Positions 1-9,069 are shown, numbered from the stretch's first letter. The stretch is DNA of 64,000 bases from Reyranella sp. (GCF_004297405.1 NZ_SCVC01000046.1:211475-275474), one strand, 5' to 3'. Notes: generated from the letters alone by a model not told the origin. Program-made: numbers and translations.

Positions 1-1551
1 GGCGATCACGACCTTGTGGCCGTTGGCCGGATCGATGGCGACGACCCGCTTTTGGCCAACTTCGGCAACGTAGAGCTTGCCGTCCGGTCCGACATCGATG
101 CCTTCCGGGCCGGCAAGATTGTCGGCCACCACCTTGCGGGCACCCGATGCCACATCGATCTGAGTCACGGCGCCGGCCGCGATTTCGGTGACGTAGATCA
201 GCGTGCCGGCGCCCTGCGCCAGGGCCACCGGCCCACGCAGTTCCTTCACGACATTCGTGCGCGTCTTGCCGTCGGGACTCACCTTCACGAGATTGCCCGT
301 GGCGAGTTCGGCCACGTAAATCGTGCCGTCGGCGGCCTCCAGCGCATCGACGGGTGCGGCAAACTCGGTGAACGTCGCCACCAGCTTGCCGGTCTTGCGA
401 TCGATCTTCTGCACGGTGTTGGAGAACCAGCTCGAAAGCAGCGTGTGCTTAGGCCCGACCGAGATGCCTGTCGGATAGGAATGCGTCTCGCCATGCACGC
501 GCAGCACATCGGTCACCGCACCGGTCGTGCCGTCGACATTGCGATAGCTGAACACGTCGGCGACGTGCACCGTCTCCTTACCGCCTTCCGTCGTCACGGC
601 GAGATCGGCCGGAATGGCGAGCTTGCCCTCGACGATGGTGCGCCACGACCCGGTCTGCTTGTCGACCATGTAGATGCCGTTGTCGGTCATCGAGGTGACG
701 AACAACCGGCCACGCGAATCGAAGGCGAGATTGTCGAGACCGGGCTTCATCGATGCCACCAGCCTCTTCGCCTTGCTGGTCAGGCTGACACTCCAGATGC
801 CGCCGGTACCCGTGTCGACGACATAGACGTTGTCGCGGTTCTGCGGATCGATGTTGGCCGCTGCCGGAATCTTAAAGCCGGAGGCGATGACCTCCGAGGC
901 GCCGGTTTCCAGGTTCACCTTGACGATCTCGCCCTTGAACCAGATCGGCCCGTAGAGGAAGCCATCGTCCCTGTGAATCTCGAAACCGTTCAGGCCACCC
1001 ATCTTCTCGGCGATGCGGCGCAGCTCGTTGCGGGCAAACGGCTTGAAGTCGGGCTTGTCGACGTTCTTGAGATCAACCTCGTAGAGCGCGTCACCCAGAA
1101 ACACTTCGGTGACGAACAGGCGGCCGTCCTTGCCGAAGGCGAGCGAGTTCGGACCGCTCAAGCCCTGCGCAACTTCGATGGTCTTGCCGTTGGGCTTGCG
1201 GATATAGACCTTGCCCAGAAGGAAGGCCGTCCATGCCATCGTGCCGTCGTCGGCGAAAGCAATGTCGTCGGCCATGCCGGTCGGCGGATCGATGACGCGA
1301 TCGACCTCACCGGAATCGACCTGCACGCGGTAGAGAGTCTGACCGACTACGGAGCCAGCGAAAAGCTGGTCATCCTTGTTGAAGGCGAGCCCATGCACGC
1401 CATGGAACCACGAGCCCGGCACCAGGAACTGCTGATTGTATTCCTTGGCTGCTGGGGCTGGCTGCGCCGACGGTGCAGCCTGCTGGGCCAGCGCCGATCC
1501 CGCCAGGCCAAACACCAGCGCCGCCGTCGTGACAATGCGGCCCAACTCCAT
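1..1551 (-). CDS. Secreted NHL/SMP-30-type beta-propeller protein (3' end outside window)
   Basis: Reading leftward from an ATG at 1551, the frame stays open for 517 codons to the window edge, so the C-terminus is missing. The N-terminus (MELGRIVTTAALVFGLAGSA, then LAQQ) is a Sec signal peptide with an AxA-type cleavage site, so the protein should be periplasmic. The rest is a repeated pattern of DDG/DGxLY/VxxxTG blades such as FGKDGRLFVTEV, FDSRGRLFVTSM and VGPDGKLYVAEV, typical of NHL, SMP-30/gluconolactonase or Vgb-like propellers. GGAGG lies about 9 nt before the ATG. No catalytic metal ligands could be assigned, so lactonase activity is not claimed. The gene is divergent from the racemase-like gene at 1674. 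A long + strand frame opposite it is only its shadow. Confidence 0.8.
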   Translation of the reverse strand, partial: MELGRIVTTAALVFGLAGSALAQQAAPSAQPAPAAKEYNQQFLVPGSWFHGVHGLAFNKDDQLFAGSVVGQTLYRVQVDSGEVDRVIDPPTGMADDIAFADDGTMAWTAFLLGKVYIRKPNGKTIEVAQGLSGPNSLAFGKDGRLFVTEVFLGDALYEVDLKNVDKPDFKPFARNELRRIAEKMGGLNGFEIHRDDGFLYGPIWFKGEIVKVNLETGASEVIASGFKIPAAANIDPQNRDNVYVVDTGTGGIWSVSLTSKAKRLVASMKPGLDNLAFDSRGRLFVTSMTDNGIYMVDKQTGSWRTIVEGKLAIPADLAVTTEGGKETVHVADVFSYRNVDGTTGAVTDVLRVHGETHSYPTGISVGPKHTLLSSWFSNTVQKIDRKTGKLVATFTEFAAPVDALEAADGTIYVAELATGNLVKVSPDGKTRTNVVKELRGPVALAQGAGTLIYVTEIAAGAVTQIDVASGARKVVADNLAGPEGIDVGPDGKLYVAEVGQKRVVAIDPANGHKVVIA

Positions 1552-1673
1552 CCCATTTCCTCCGACCGTCTTTATCGCGGCGCGAACTTTAGACCGGAGG
1601 ACAGGTTTTGTAACGCCGAACCCTTCGGCTACCATTGGCACATCAAGGATGGCGCATTCTGCAGGAGGGAATC

Positions 1674-2828
1674 ATGGCGGGGCCACTTTCAGGACTGACG
1701 ATCGTCGAGCTGGCTGGCATCGGGCCGGGCCCGATGTGCTCGATGATGCTGGGTGACATGGGCGCCGACGTGATCCGTGTCGATCGCACCAAGGCGCACG
1801 TGATGGACCGCCTCGCCGATCCGAAGTTCGCGGTGCACAACAGGAGCCGTCGTTCGGTCTCGGTCGACCTGCAGAAGAAGGAAGGCATCGAGGTCGTGCT
1901 GCGCCTGATCGAGAAGGCTGACGGCCTCACGGAACCGTTCCGTCCCGGTGTCGCCGAGCGGCTCGGCCTCGGGCCGGATGTCTGCCTGAAGCGCAATCCG
2001 AAACTGGTCTATGGCCGCATGACGGGTTGGGGTCAGGAAGGCCCGCTCGCCAAGGCGGCCGGCCACGACATCAACTACATCGCCCTGACGGGTGCGCTGC
2101 ATGCGATCGGTGGCAAGGACCGGCCGACGCCGCCGCTCAACTTGGTCGGCGATTTCGGCGGCGGCGGCATGCTGCTGGCCTTCGGCATGGTGTGCGGCCT
2201 GCTCGAAGCGCAACGTTCGGGTAAGGGTCAAGTCGTCGATGCCGCCATGGTCGATGGCGCCGCCCTTCTGCTGGGCGGCATTTATGGCATGGCCGGCGCC
2301 GGTCTCTGGAACGATGCTGAGCGCGAGACCAACATGCTCGATGGCGGCGCGCACTTCTACGGCACCTACGCGACCAAGGACGGCAAGCATGTCTGTATTG
2401 GCTCGATCGAGCCGCAGTTCTACGAACTGCTCCTCGAGAAGACCGGGCTGAAGGGCGAATCACTGCCCGCGCAGATGGATCGCAAGGCGTGGGGCCAGTT
2501 CAAGACCCGCCTCGAAGGCATCTTCAAGACCAAGACGCGCGATGAATGGTGCGCGATCATGGAAGGTACCGACATCTGCTTTGCACCGGTGCTGACCATG
2601 AAGGAAGCCCCGAGCCATGCGCACGCCAAGGCGCGCAACGCCTATGTCGACGTTCAGGGCTTCCAGCAGCCCGCGGCGGCGCCGCGCTTCTCGCGCACCA
2701 AGGAAGGTGTCCGTGGGCCGGCCGCCAAGCGCGGTCAGCACACCGACGAGATCCTGGGCGAGCGTGGCTTCTCGGCAAAGGAGATCGGCGAGCTGAAGGC
2801 CGCAGGCGTCGTCGGCGCGCAGGCATAA
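1674..2828 (+). CDS. Alpha-methylacyl-CoA racemase-like enzyme, CaiB/BaiF family
   Basis: 384 aa. Family III CoA-transferase fold, closest by motif to alpha-methylacyl-CoA racemases (AMACR), which epimerise the alpha carbon of branched acyl-CoAs. GHDINYIALTG (His131) and GDFGGGGM (Asp160) match the His/Asp acid-base pair of AMACR in sequence and spacing. This favours racemase over CoA-transferase, whose catalytic Asp sits in a different context. The ATG at 1674 is preceded by AGGAGGG, so the earlier in-frame start at 1635 is rejected. The EI24-like gene follows after 9 nt and is probably co-transcribed. The substrate cannot be read from the sequence. Confidence 0.85.
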   Translation: MAGPLSGLTIVELAGIGPGPMCSMMLGDMGADVIRVDRTKAHVMDRLADPKFAVHNRSRRSVSVDLQKKEGIEVVLRLIEKADGLTEPFRPGVAERLGLGPDVCLKRNPKLVYGRMTGWGQEGPLAKAAGHDINYIALTGALHAIGGKDRPTPPLNLVGDFGGGGMLLAFGMVCGLLEAQRSGKGQVVDAAMVDGAALLLGGIYGMAGAGLWNDAERETNMLDGGAHFYGTYATKDGKHVCIGSIEPQFYELLLEKTGLKGESLPAQMDRKAWGQFKTRLEGIFKTKTRDEWCAIMEGTDICFAPVLTMKEAPSHAHAKARNAYVDVQGFQQPAAAPRFSRTKEGVRGPAAKRGQHTDEILGERGFSAKEIGELKAAGVVGAQA

Positions 2829-2837
2829 CAAAGGCGC

Positions 2838-3533
2838 ATGATCCGCGCCTTCGAACTCGCGGTCCGGCAGCTCAGCGATCCCAGGCTGCGCGGCATCATC
2901 TGGCAGTCACTGGCCTTGTCGCTGGTGCTGCAGGTGGGCATCGGTGTCCTGGCCTGGTGGGCGTTGCAGTCCTTCGCCACCTTCCAGTGGAGTTGGCTCA
3001 ACGACGCCATCCGCTGGTTGGGCGGCGGCGCCGTGGTCGTGCTGGCGCTGATGCTCTTTCCCGCGAGCTTCGGCATCGTGATCTCGATCTTCATGGAGAA
3101 GATCGCCGACATCGTGGAGAGCGAGCACTATCCGAAGCTCGGGCCGGCGCGGGGCATTCCGGTCTGGACCGGCATCTGGTCGGGCATCCTGTTCCTGGTG
3201 ACCCTGATCGTCCTGAACCTGCTGATGCTGCCCTTCTACCTGGTGGCACTGTTCGTGGCCGGGCTGGGCGCCGTCCTGTTCTATGGAGTCAACGGCTGGC
3301 TGGCTGGTCGTGAATACTATGAGCAGGTGGCGCTGCGCCGCCGCGACCCGGCCGAGGTTCGCGCCTGGCGCAAGGCCAACGGCGGCACGCTCTGGCTGAC
3401 CGGCGCGGCCATCGTTTTCCTGGGCACCATCCCGATCCTGAACCTGATCGTACCGGTCCTCGGCGTCGCGGCGATGGTTCATATCGCGCAAATGCTGAAG
3501 CCACCCTTTAATCCACCGGCAGGCCCGCGCTAA
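2838..3533 (+). CDS. EI24 / CysZ-like integral membrane protein
   Basis: 231 aa with about five hydrophobic segments (around residues 25-50, 60-85, 110-130, 135-155 and 190-220). The conserved FPASFGIVISIFMEKIADIVE block and the GREYYEQVALRRR segment are characteristic of the EI24 domain family (CysZ, etoposide-induced 2.4). CysZ in Enterobacteria is a sulfate permease. Whether this alphaproteobacterial member carries sulfate is unknown, and no cysteine-biosynthesis genes lie nearby. It follows the racemase-like gene by 9 nt and precedes a small lipoprotein by 9 nt. Confidence 0.75.
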   Translation: MIRAFELAVRQLSDPRLRGIIWQSLALSLVLQVGIGVLAWWALQSFATFQWSWLNDAIRWLGGGAVVVLALMLFPASFGIVISIFMEKIADIVESEHYPKLGPARGIPVWTGIWSGILFLVTLIVLNLLMLPFYLVALFVAGLGAVLFYGVNGWLAGREYYEQVALRRRDPAEVRAWRKANGGTLWLTGAAIVFLGTIPILNLIVPVLGVAAMVHIAQMLKPPFNPPAGPR

Positions 3534-3542
3534 AGTGCGAGC

Positions 3543-3932
3543 ATGAAATGGACGACGGGGGCACTGGCATCAATCCTCTTGTTAGGGGGATGCCAGACAG
3601 GCAATCAGCAATATTCGCTTTCCGGCGGCGAGAAGGGTGTTTTCAACTCGCGCAATGCCGGTTCGCCAATTTCTCAGGACCGCCTCAAGGGCCTCGATGA
3701 AGCGCAGCTGACGGCGCTTCTCGGCGCCCCGCAGCTCGACCGCAAGGACGGGCCGGCGCGCGTGCTGCGTTACCAATCGGATGGCTGCACCTTGTTCGTG
3801 TCGATGTACCAGCGCGACGGCCAGCCCTGGCGCGCCGAGTTCGCCGATGCCTACGACACGCAGCTACGCCCGTTGGCGCCGCCCGACCAGTGTGCAGGCT
3901 CCATCGCCGCACAGAGGCGGCGCACGGCCTGA
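3543..3932 (+). CDS. Small outer-membrane-type lipoprotein, unknown function
   Basis: 129 aa. A lipoprotein signal peptide with lipobox LLGGC places the lipidated cysteine near residue 17. The mature part contains GLDEAQLTALLGAPQLDRKD followed by a short beta-rich stretch. This resembles the helix-turn-strand of SmpA/BamE-like small lipoproteins, but the similarity is only suggestive. It is last in the + strand group starting at 1674. Its TGA directly abuts the convergent stop of the next gene with no spacer and no visible terminator. Confidence 0.7.
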   Translation: MKWTTGALASILLLGGCQTGNQQYSLSGGEKGVFNSRNAGSPISQDRLKGLDEAQLTALLGAPQLDRKDGPARVLRYQSDGCTLFVSMYQRDGQPWRAEFADAYDTQLRPLAPPDQCAGSIAAQRRRTA

Positions 3933-4994
3933 TCAAGGTTGGGCTGGGAACACCGCGTCGAAAAAGTCAGGTAGTTCCACCTGCAAGCGGGCGAGCAGCG
4001 CCCGGCGGTCGAATCCAGGCGGATCGGCGCGCGCATCGCCGTCCGGCGTGGGGATCGGGACACTGGGTGGGTCCAGGAAAGCGAAGTGCCCGGCATTGCG
4101 GACCTGATGAGATTTTGCTCGCGGCGTGTTGAGGGCAATCCAGTCTGCGTGAAAGCGCGGAACCAGCCAGCGATCCAGCTCAGCTGCGTAGATCAAGGCT
4201 GGGATCTTGATCTCCGCCAGCGATGACGCCGTGAAGGCTGCGCCAAACGGTGCCAGGGCGACGACGGCGCGAACCCTCTTGTCGGTGGTCGGTGCAATCG
4301 ATTGCACGGCTTGCGGCGGTTGGGCCGGCTGTCGCCTCATGCCGCAGAAGATCGGGTCGGCGGCGGCATTGTCCCGGCAATGCTCGGCGATGCGCAGCAG
4401 ATCGGCCTGACCGCCCGCCAGGGCGATCACCGTGTAACCGCCGGCCGAATGCCCGATTGCACCGATGCGCGGCCCCTGCGCATCCGCCGCGATTCGGTCC
4501 TTCCATGCGGGATCGCCCAGCAGGGCATCGATCACTCGCGAGACTTGCGCGGGCCTTTCGATGAAATAGCGTTCTGGGGGTTTCGACCACAACGAACGAT
4601 CCTGCCAGTTGTCACCCGGATGCCGGAGCGCCGCGACCAGATAACCTCGCTTTGCGAGCGCTTCCGCCAGGCTGCTGTGCCCGAGTTCGGACCCGCCCGT
4701 TCCGTGGCTCACGACGATGAGGCCTCTGAATTTCTCGTTCGGCGACGCCTGGATCGCGACATTGAGAGTGAATGGACCCATCGCGATCGCACGCGGCGTT
4801 GCCTGCGTCGGGTAATACAGCGCAACCGGAATGACTTCGGCATTCGATGGCGAAACTGGAACCGTGAATTGCCGCCAGCCGGCCTCATCGGCCATCGCCG
4901 CGCCTGAAGGCAATGACAGGCCAATGATCGCCATCAAGCCCAACAGGAAAGACGAGAGCGAAAGGCTGAATGGCATACGCACAGAGAATCCCAT
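3933..4994 (-). CDS. Secreted alpha/beta hydrolase (dienelactone-hydrolase / PAF-acetylhydrolase-like)
   Basis: 353 aa with a signal peptide (hydrophobic core about residues 10-32, cleavage near AMADEAG). VVSHGTGGSELGH is the oxyanion-hole segment, and IGHSAGG carries the nucleophilic serine of the GxSxG elbow. NAGHFAFLDPP near the C-terminus supplies the catalytic histidine. The layout matches periplasmic dienelactone-hydrolase or PAF-acetylhydrolase-like proteins, which cleave small esters or lipids. AGGGGG precedes the ATG. It lies 21 nt downstream of the membrane protein at 5016-5549 and may share its transcript. Confidence 0.8.
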   Translation of the reverse strand: MGFSVRMPFSLSLSSFLLGLMAIIGLSLPSGAAMADEAGWRQFTVPVSPSNAEVIPVALYYPTQATPRAIAMGPFTLNVAIQASPNEKFRGLIVVSHGTGGSELGHSSLAEALAKRGYLVAALRHPGDNWQDRSLWSKPPERYFIERPAQVSRVIDALLGDPAWKDRIAADAQGPRIGAIGHSAGGYTVIALAGGQADLLRIAEHCRDNAAADPIFCGMRRQPAQPPQAVQSIAPTTDKRVRAVVALAPFGAAFTASSLAEIKIPALIYAAELDRWLVPRFHADWIALNTPRAKSHQVRNAGHFAFLDPPSVPIPTPDGDARADPPGFDRRALLARLQVELPDFFDAVFPAQP

Positions 4995-5015
4995 GAAAGC
5001 CCCCTGATCTGGATC

Positions 5016-5549
5016 TCAGTTCGCACAACGCGCTTGAAACACTTGATCGGCTGCCAAAGCCTCGCGGCGCGCGCGCACCAGGACGGCCGCCAGCCAGCCC
5101 AGACCCACGCCCGCGATGGCGCCGCCCACGCCTGCAGACAGGGCGACCCAGAGCGGGTCGCCGCGCAGGACTGGCCAGATGCCAGCCGACGCACCGAGTG
5201 CATAGCGCACGAAGAATACCGACAGGCCGAAGACGAGGCTGAACCAGCCGCCGGCGAGTTCGATGCGACCGTCGGGCAACCGGCGAGCCGGTCGGCGGCG
5301 GCCAAGGCCGTAACCTGGCAGCAGGGCAAGCAGCAGCACCGCCATCCAGCAGCCGAAGGCCACCATCGGCTTCTGCGAGGCGACAAGACCGGTCAAGGAG
5401 ACGATCAGACCAATCAGCGGCAGGAGTGCAACACGCCACACGGGCACAGTCCGCGGCCTCAGCCCCTGCCAGCCTAGCCAGAGAAGGGCCAACAGCAGCG
5501 GCCACACCCAGGGCGGCGTATGGACGATCATCTGCCAGACGAACAACAT
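5016..5549 (-). CDS. Small integral membrane protein (possibly DUF6622 type)
   Basis: 177 aa with about five transmembrane helices. The start MLFVWQMIVHTPPWVWPLLL and the following WLGWQGLR resemble a widespread family of unknown-function proteins (I believe DUF6622, recalled rather than searched). No catalytic motif is visible. It diverges from the LytTR-type membrane regulator at 5675. Membrane-protein genes next to LytTR regulators are often their targets, but that is inference here. Confidence 0.6.
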   Translation of the reverse strand: MLFVWQMIVHTPPWVWPLLLALLWLGWQGLRPRTVPVWRVALLPLIGLIVSLTGLVASQKPMVAFGCWMAVLLLALLPGYGLGRRRPARRLPDGRIELAGGWFSLVFGLSVFFVRYALGASAGIWPVLRGDPLWVALSAGVGGAIAGVGLGWLAAVLVRARREALAADQVFQARCAN

Positions 5550-5674
5550 AGAGGCTCCTCAAGGCTGCAATGACATCGGCGGCCATCAAGATCGGCGGGA
5601 GACCGCCGGCTCTCCATAATCCTTGCGTAAGTGGGCTGGTTTTTTCGTGAACCGGCAGCGATCATCATTTGGCG

Positions 5675-6490
5675 ATGCGTGAAATCACCGGCTGGAGACT
5701 GCTGCTCTTACACGTGCCGTGGGTGCTCGGGTTCGCCATCGTCATGGCCGTCATCGGCCCCTTCGGCAGCTACCTGTCGATGGGGTTTCCCGTCCGGCTG
5801 TTCTTCTTCACGTCGACGGCGCTTGTCTTCTGGCTGCAGGTCCTGCTGTACGCACGCCTGCTGCGCACTTTCGAGCCGACCAGCCAGTGGCCGGTCGCGG
5901 CCCGCATGGCGGTCGCCGGCCTCGTAGCCTCGGTGCCCGGCACTGCCGCGATCATGATCCTGGTCGGCTGGCTGGTCCGGCCGATTCCACTCTCCTTCGT
6001 GCCCGAGATCCTCGCCGAGAACGCGTTCCTGGCCATGGTCGTCTCGGTTCTGGTCGGGCTTTTCATCGAGCGGCGCCGGCACGCCGACGCCGACAGCGAG
6101 CGGGCCCGTCTCGCGGCGACTCCTACGGCGCCCACGGAGGCTGCTCCGGCGACCGTTGCGCCCGCTGCGCCAGACTTCTTCCGCCGTGTGCCGCCAGCCC
6201 TCGGCCGCGACCTGCTGGCGCTGGAGATGGAGGATCATTACCTCCGCATCCACACGGCACTCGGCAGCGACCTCATTCTGTTGAGGCTGCGGGACGCCTT
6301 GGCCGAGCTGGGGCCGGCGCATGGCCGCCAGGTCCATCGTTCCTGGTGGGTGGCCGAAGGCGCCGTCACCTCGGTCGAGCGTGATGCGGGGCGACCCGTT
6401 CTTGTCCTGCGCAACGGCCTGCGCGTGCCCGTGAGCAAGACCTATCGCGAACAGGTGAAGGAAGCGGGCTGGCTGGCGGCCGCTTCCTAA
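5675..6490 (+). CDS. Membrane-anchored LytTR-domain transcriptional regulator
   Basis: About 271 aa. The N-terminal half has four hydrophobic helices (roughly residues 8-30, 35-60, 72-95 and 103-125). A Pro/Ala-rich linker follows, then a C-terminal LytTR DNA-binding domain containing LLALEMEDHYLRIHT, HRSWWVAEGAV and LRVPVSKTYREQVKE. No receiver domain or kinase is present. This matches the direct membrane-embedded LytTR regulators that sense through their membrane part and usually control a neighbouring membrane protein. The ATG at 5675 is preferred to an in-frame TTG two codons upstream; no clear ribosome-binding site settles it. A GC-rich hairpin (CGGCGG/CCGCCG, 5593-5608) lies upstream. 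Confidence 0.8.
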   Translation: MREITGWRLLLLHVPWVLGFAIVMAVIGPFGSYLSMGFPVRLFFFTSTALVFWLQVLLYARLLRTFEPTSQWPVAARMAVAGLVASVPGTAAIMILVGWLVRPIPLSFVPEILAENAFLAMVVSVLVGLFIERRRHADADSERARLAATPTAPTEAAPATVAPAAPDFFRRVPPALGRDLLALEMEDHYLRIHTALGSDLILLRLRDALAELGPAHGRQVHRSWWVAEGAVTSVERDAGRPVLVLRNGLRVPVSKTYREQVKEAGWLAAAS

Positions 6491-6504
6491 GCGGCGGCAG
6501 CTCC

Positions 6505-7548
6505 TTACTTGCCGCCGCGATCCTCGCGCCACAGGTCGAGCTTCTCCTGCACCGGACGATCGGAGAAGGAGAAGAGCACCGCGTCGCTGTCGACACTATG
6601 CTCGACCTTCGCCCAGCTCGGCACCACGAAGTGATCGCGCTTCTTCCAGCGCATCACCATGTCGCCGATCCGGCTTTCGCCTTCACCCTCGACCACAGAG
6701 AAGACCGTGCCGTCGGTGCTGCGATAGGGCGCGCTGGCGAAGCCCTTGGGCAGGAGCTGCATGAAGGTGCCCATAGTGGCGATCGGAGCGCCGCCGCTCG
6801 CCGGATTGACGTAGCGCAGCTTGTAACCGTGGCAGGCGTCGGGCGGACCGGCCTTGGCGAGCCCGTCCAGCGCCTCGCGCGTGCGGGCATAGGGATAGTT
6901 GAAGATCGGCGATGTCTGACGGGCGGGCTTCCAGTCAACCGGCAGCAGACCGCTGGCGAACTTCGCATCCGACGTACCGGCAGGCGCGGTGACAGCCTGC
7001 TCGTCTTCCGCGCCATTCTCGGCAAAGCCTGCGTTGAACATCGCGACCATCGGGATGTCGAGGCCGTCGAGCCAGACCATCGGCTTCGACGAATCGTTGC
7101 CGTGATCGTGCCAGGTCCAGGTCGGCGTGATGACGAAGTCGCCTTCGTGCATGATCGTGCGCTCGCCATCGACGGCGGTGTAGGCACCCTCGCCTTCGAC
7201 GATGAAGCGCAGCGCCGACTGGGTATGGCGGTGCGACGGCGCCACTTCACCCGGCAGGATGAGCTGCAGGCCGGCATAGAGCGTCGGAGTGATGCAGGCG
7301 CTGCCCGGCATCGCCGGATTTTCCAGGATCAGCACGCGCCGCACCGCCTCCTTGGCGGTGATCAGCGCGCCCGACTCCATCAGGAAGGGGCGGACCTTGT
7401 CGTAGTCCCAATGCGCGGCCTGATATTTCGGCGCGGGCTGCGGCGGCACGAGCTGGTGCAGCGACTCCCAGAGCGGCGCCATCGAAAGTCCGCCAATGCG
7501 CTCGTAGAAGTCGCGACGCGCGTTGTTACGGGTGGCCGGTGCAGACAC
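6505..7548 (-). CDS. Gentisate 1,2-dioxygenase
   Basis: About 347 aa, a double-cupin protein. The first cupin has the metal-ligand pattern APSHRHTQSALRFIVEGEG followed by TPTWTWHDHGND. The second contains VEGEGESRIGD and the VPSWAKVEHS segment. This is the standard gentisate / 1-hydroxy-2-naphthoate dioxygenase layout, a ring-cleaving Fe(II) enzyme yielding maleylpyruvate. The GTG at 7548 gives the usual family length and leaves 4 nt after the upstream stop; an ATG at 7584 would overlap that gene. No maleylpyruvate isomerase or hydrolase is in the window, so the pathway is completed elsewhere or the substrate is a related hydroxy-acid. Confidence 0.88.
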   Translation of the reverse strand: MSAPATRNNARRDFYERIGGLSMAPLWESLHQLVPPQPAPKYQAAHWDYDKVRPFLMESGALITAKEAVRRVLILENPAMPGSACITPTLYAGLQLILPGEVAPSHRHTQSALRFIVEGEGAYTAVDGERTIMHEGDFVITPTWTWHDHGNDSSKPMVWLDGLDIPMVAMFNAGFAENGAEDEQAVTAPAGTSDAKFASGLLPVDWKPARQTSPIFNYPYARTREALDGLAKAGPPDACHGYKLRYVNPASGGAPIATMGTFMQLLPKGFASAPYRSTDGTVFSVVEGEGESRIGDMVMRWKKRDHFVVPSWAKVEHSVDSDAVLFSFSDRPVQEKLDLWREDRGGK

Positions 7549-7552
7549 GGGG

Positions 7553-8383
7553 TTATTCCGCCGCCCGCAGCAGCGATCCGGCACGCTCTACCATGCGCGT
7601 ACGACAAGCCGCGGCAAAAGCGTCGAACAGTTTCATGGAGATCGGATTCTCCAGCGCCTTGTATTCGGGGTGCCACTGCAGCGCGAGGGCGAAGGCCTGC
7701 GCATCGGGGATGCTCAGCGCCTCGACCTGTCCGTCCTCGCAACAGATCGCCTCGATCTTCGCACGTGGCGACAGCATATCGACGCCCTGGCCATGCAGCG
7801 AGTTCACCTTCACCCGGCGCTCGCCCAGCAGTCGGTGCAACATGCCGCCTTCGACGATGTCGATATCGTGCGCCGGCGCATAGTTCACATCCATGTCGGG
7901 TGACTTTGGCGAACGATGGTCCCGGCGGCCGTCGACCTCGTGCACATGCTGGTGCAACGAACCGCCCAAGGCCACATTCACTTCCTGGAGGCCGCGGCAG
8001 ATCGCAAACAGCGGTACACCGCGGGCGATCGTGTGGCGGATCAGCGGGAGAGTGGTGGCGTCGCGCGCCGCGTCGTGCAGCGTGCCGTCACGGCTTTCCT
8101 TGCCATAGTGGTGCGGCTCGACATTCGACGGACTGCCGGTCAACAGCACGCCGTCGAGAGCATCGAGCAGCCGGTCCAAGGCCGGTAGCAAGCCGGTCGT
8201 GTCATCGAACTCCGGGCCGATGGCCGGGATCAACACCGGCAGGGCGCCGACGGCGCGAATCGCTGCCTGGACGTATTTTTCGCCGACCGTATGGTGCCAG
8301 CCGCCGCGGCCATTTTCCTTGAGGCAGGCGGAAATTCCGACCAAGGGTCGCAAAGTCGGGGGACGCGAAGACGAGCGGTTCAT
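7553..8383 (-). CDS. Class I glutamine amidotransferase-like gamma-glutamyl hydrolase (PuuD-like, peptidase C26)
   Basis: 276 aa. The nucleophile elbow FAICRGLQEVNVALGG carries the catalytic Cys. NSLHGQGVD and ALQWHPEYKA supply the His-Glu part of the C26 triad. Close relatives hydrolyse gamma-glutamyl-GABA or similar gamma-glutamyl amides in polyamine catabolism. No other putrescine-pathway genes are nearby. The ATG at 8383 starts right after the divergent promoter region with secB; the frame stays open upstream only because it is antisense to secB. It is followed after 4 nt by gentisate dioxygenase, an apparent two-gene operon of unclear logic. Confidence 0.85.
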   Translation of the reverse strand: MNRSSSRPPTLRPLVGISACLKENGRGGWHHTVGEKYVQAAIRAVGALPVLIPAIGPEFDDTTGLLPALDRLLDALDGVLLTGSPSNVEPHHYGKESRDGTLHDAARDATTLPLIRHTIARGVPLFAICRGLQEVNVALGGSLHQHVHEVDGRRDHRSPKSPDMDVNYAPAHDIDIVEGGMLHRLLGERRVKVNSLHGQGVDMLSPRAKIEAICCEDGQVEALSIPDAQAFALALQWHPEYKALENPISMKLFDAFAAACRTRMVERAGSLLRAAE

Positions 8384-8533
8384 AGTTAGCCGGGACGTGC
8401 AAATATCGGGAAAAATATCATCGCTTCTACTAGGGTTCTTGGCAATTGCTCGCCCTCTGATCCTGCCCGCATCTTGTGCAGTGCAGCCCTGCATGGTACC
8501 GCCGCGCCGCAGCAAATATTGGAAAGAGCGCCC
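8384..8533. promoter_or_regulatory. Divergent promoter region between the PuuD-like gene and secB
   Basis: 150 nt separate the two divergent starts, so both promoters should lie here. The stretch around 8401-8450 is less GC-rich than its surroundings. GGAAAGAG just before 8534 serves as the secB ribosome-binding site. I could not pick out a convincing -35/-10 pair. Confidence 0.5.
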
Positions 8534-9052
8534 ATGACGACCACCCCTCCTCCGTCGAACCCGACTGCCGGCCAGCCGCAGCAGGGTCCTGCCGCGCCGC
8601 TCACCATGCACGGCCAGTACATCAAGGATTTCAGCTTCGAGAATCCGCGCGCGCCGCAGAGCCTGATCGAGCAGACACAGCCGCAGCTCACGCTGAACGT
8701 GCAGGTCGCCAACCGGCAGTTCGACACCAAGACCTTCGAGGTGTCGCTGACCATCGAGGCCTCGGCGCATACGCCGGAGAAAGAGCCGCTGTTCATGCTC
8801 GAGCTGGTCTATGCCGGCACGGTGACCCTCGGTGACCTGCCGCAGGATGCCTATGGTCCGATGCTCTACATCGAAACGCCGCGGCTGCTCTTCCCCTTCG
8901 CTCGCGCCATCGTGGCCAACACCACGCGCGAGGCTGGCTTCCCGCCGCTCAACATCGCTCCGGTCGATTTCGTGGCACTCTACCGCCAGCAGCTCGAAGC
9001 CAATGGCGGCCAGATCCCGGGCCTCGCGGCCGGGCCGGTCGGCCACGCCTGA
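8534..9052 (+). CDS. secB: Protein-export chaperone SecB
   Basis: 172 aa cytoplasmic chaperone that keeps preproteins unfolded and delivers them to SecA. Typical SecB signatures are visible: QYIKDFSFENPRAP near residue 30, VQVANRQF, FEVSLTIEASA, and the C-terminal LLFPFARAIVANTTREAGFPPL with VDFVALYRQQ. The Pro/Gln-rich N-terminal extension of about 25 residues is normal in alphaproteobacteria. The ATG at 8534 has GGAAAGAG at a good distance. Its location beside dnaQ-coaE is a conserved alphaproteobacterial arrangement. Confidence 0.97.
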   Translation: MTTTPPPSNPTAGQPQQGPAAPLTMHGQYIKDFSFENPRAPQSLIEQTQPQLTLNVQVANRQFDTKTFEVSLTIEASAHTPEKEPLFMLELVYAGTVTLGDLPQDAYGPMLYIETPRLLFPFARAIVANTTREAGFPPLNIAPVDFVALYRQQLEANGGQIPGLAAGPVGHA

Positions 9053-9069
9053 TCCTCTGCCAGTGGAGG

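Noticed and set aside
16..1698. A 560-codon + strand open frame at the left edge.
   Set aside because: The minus strand encodes the signal-peptide beta-propeller with clear repeats. The + frame is rich in His, Arg and Asp without domains.
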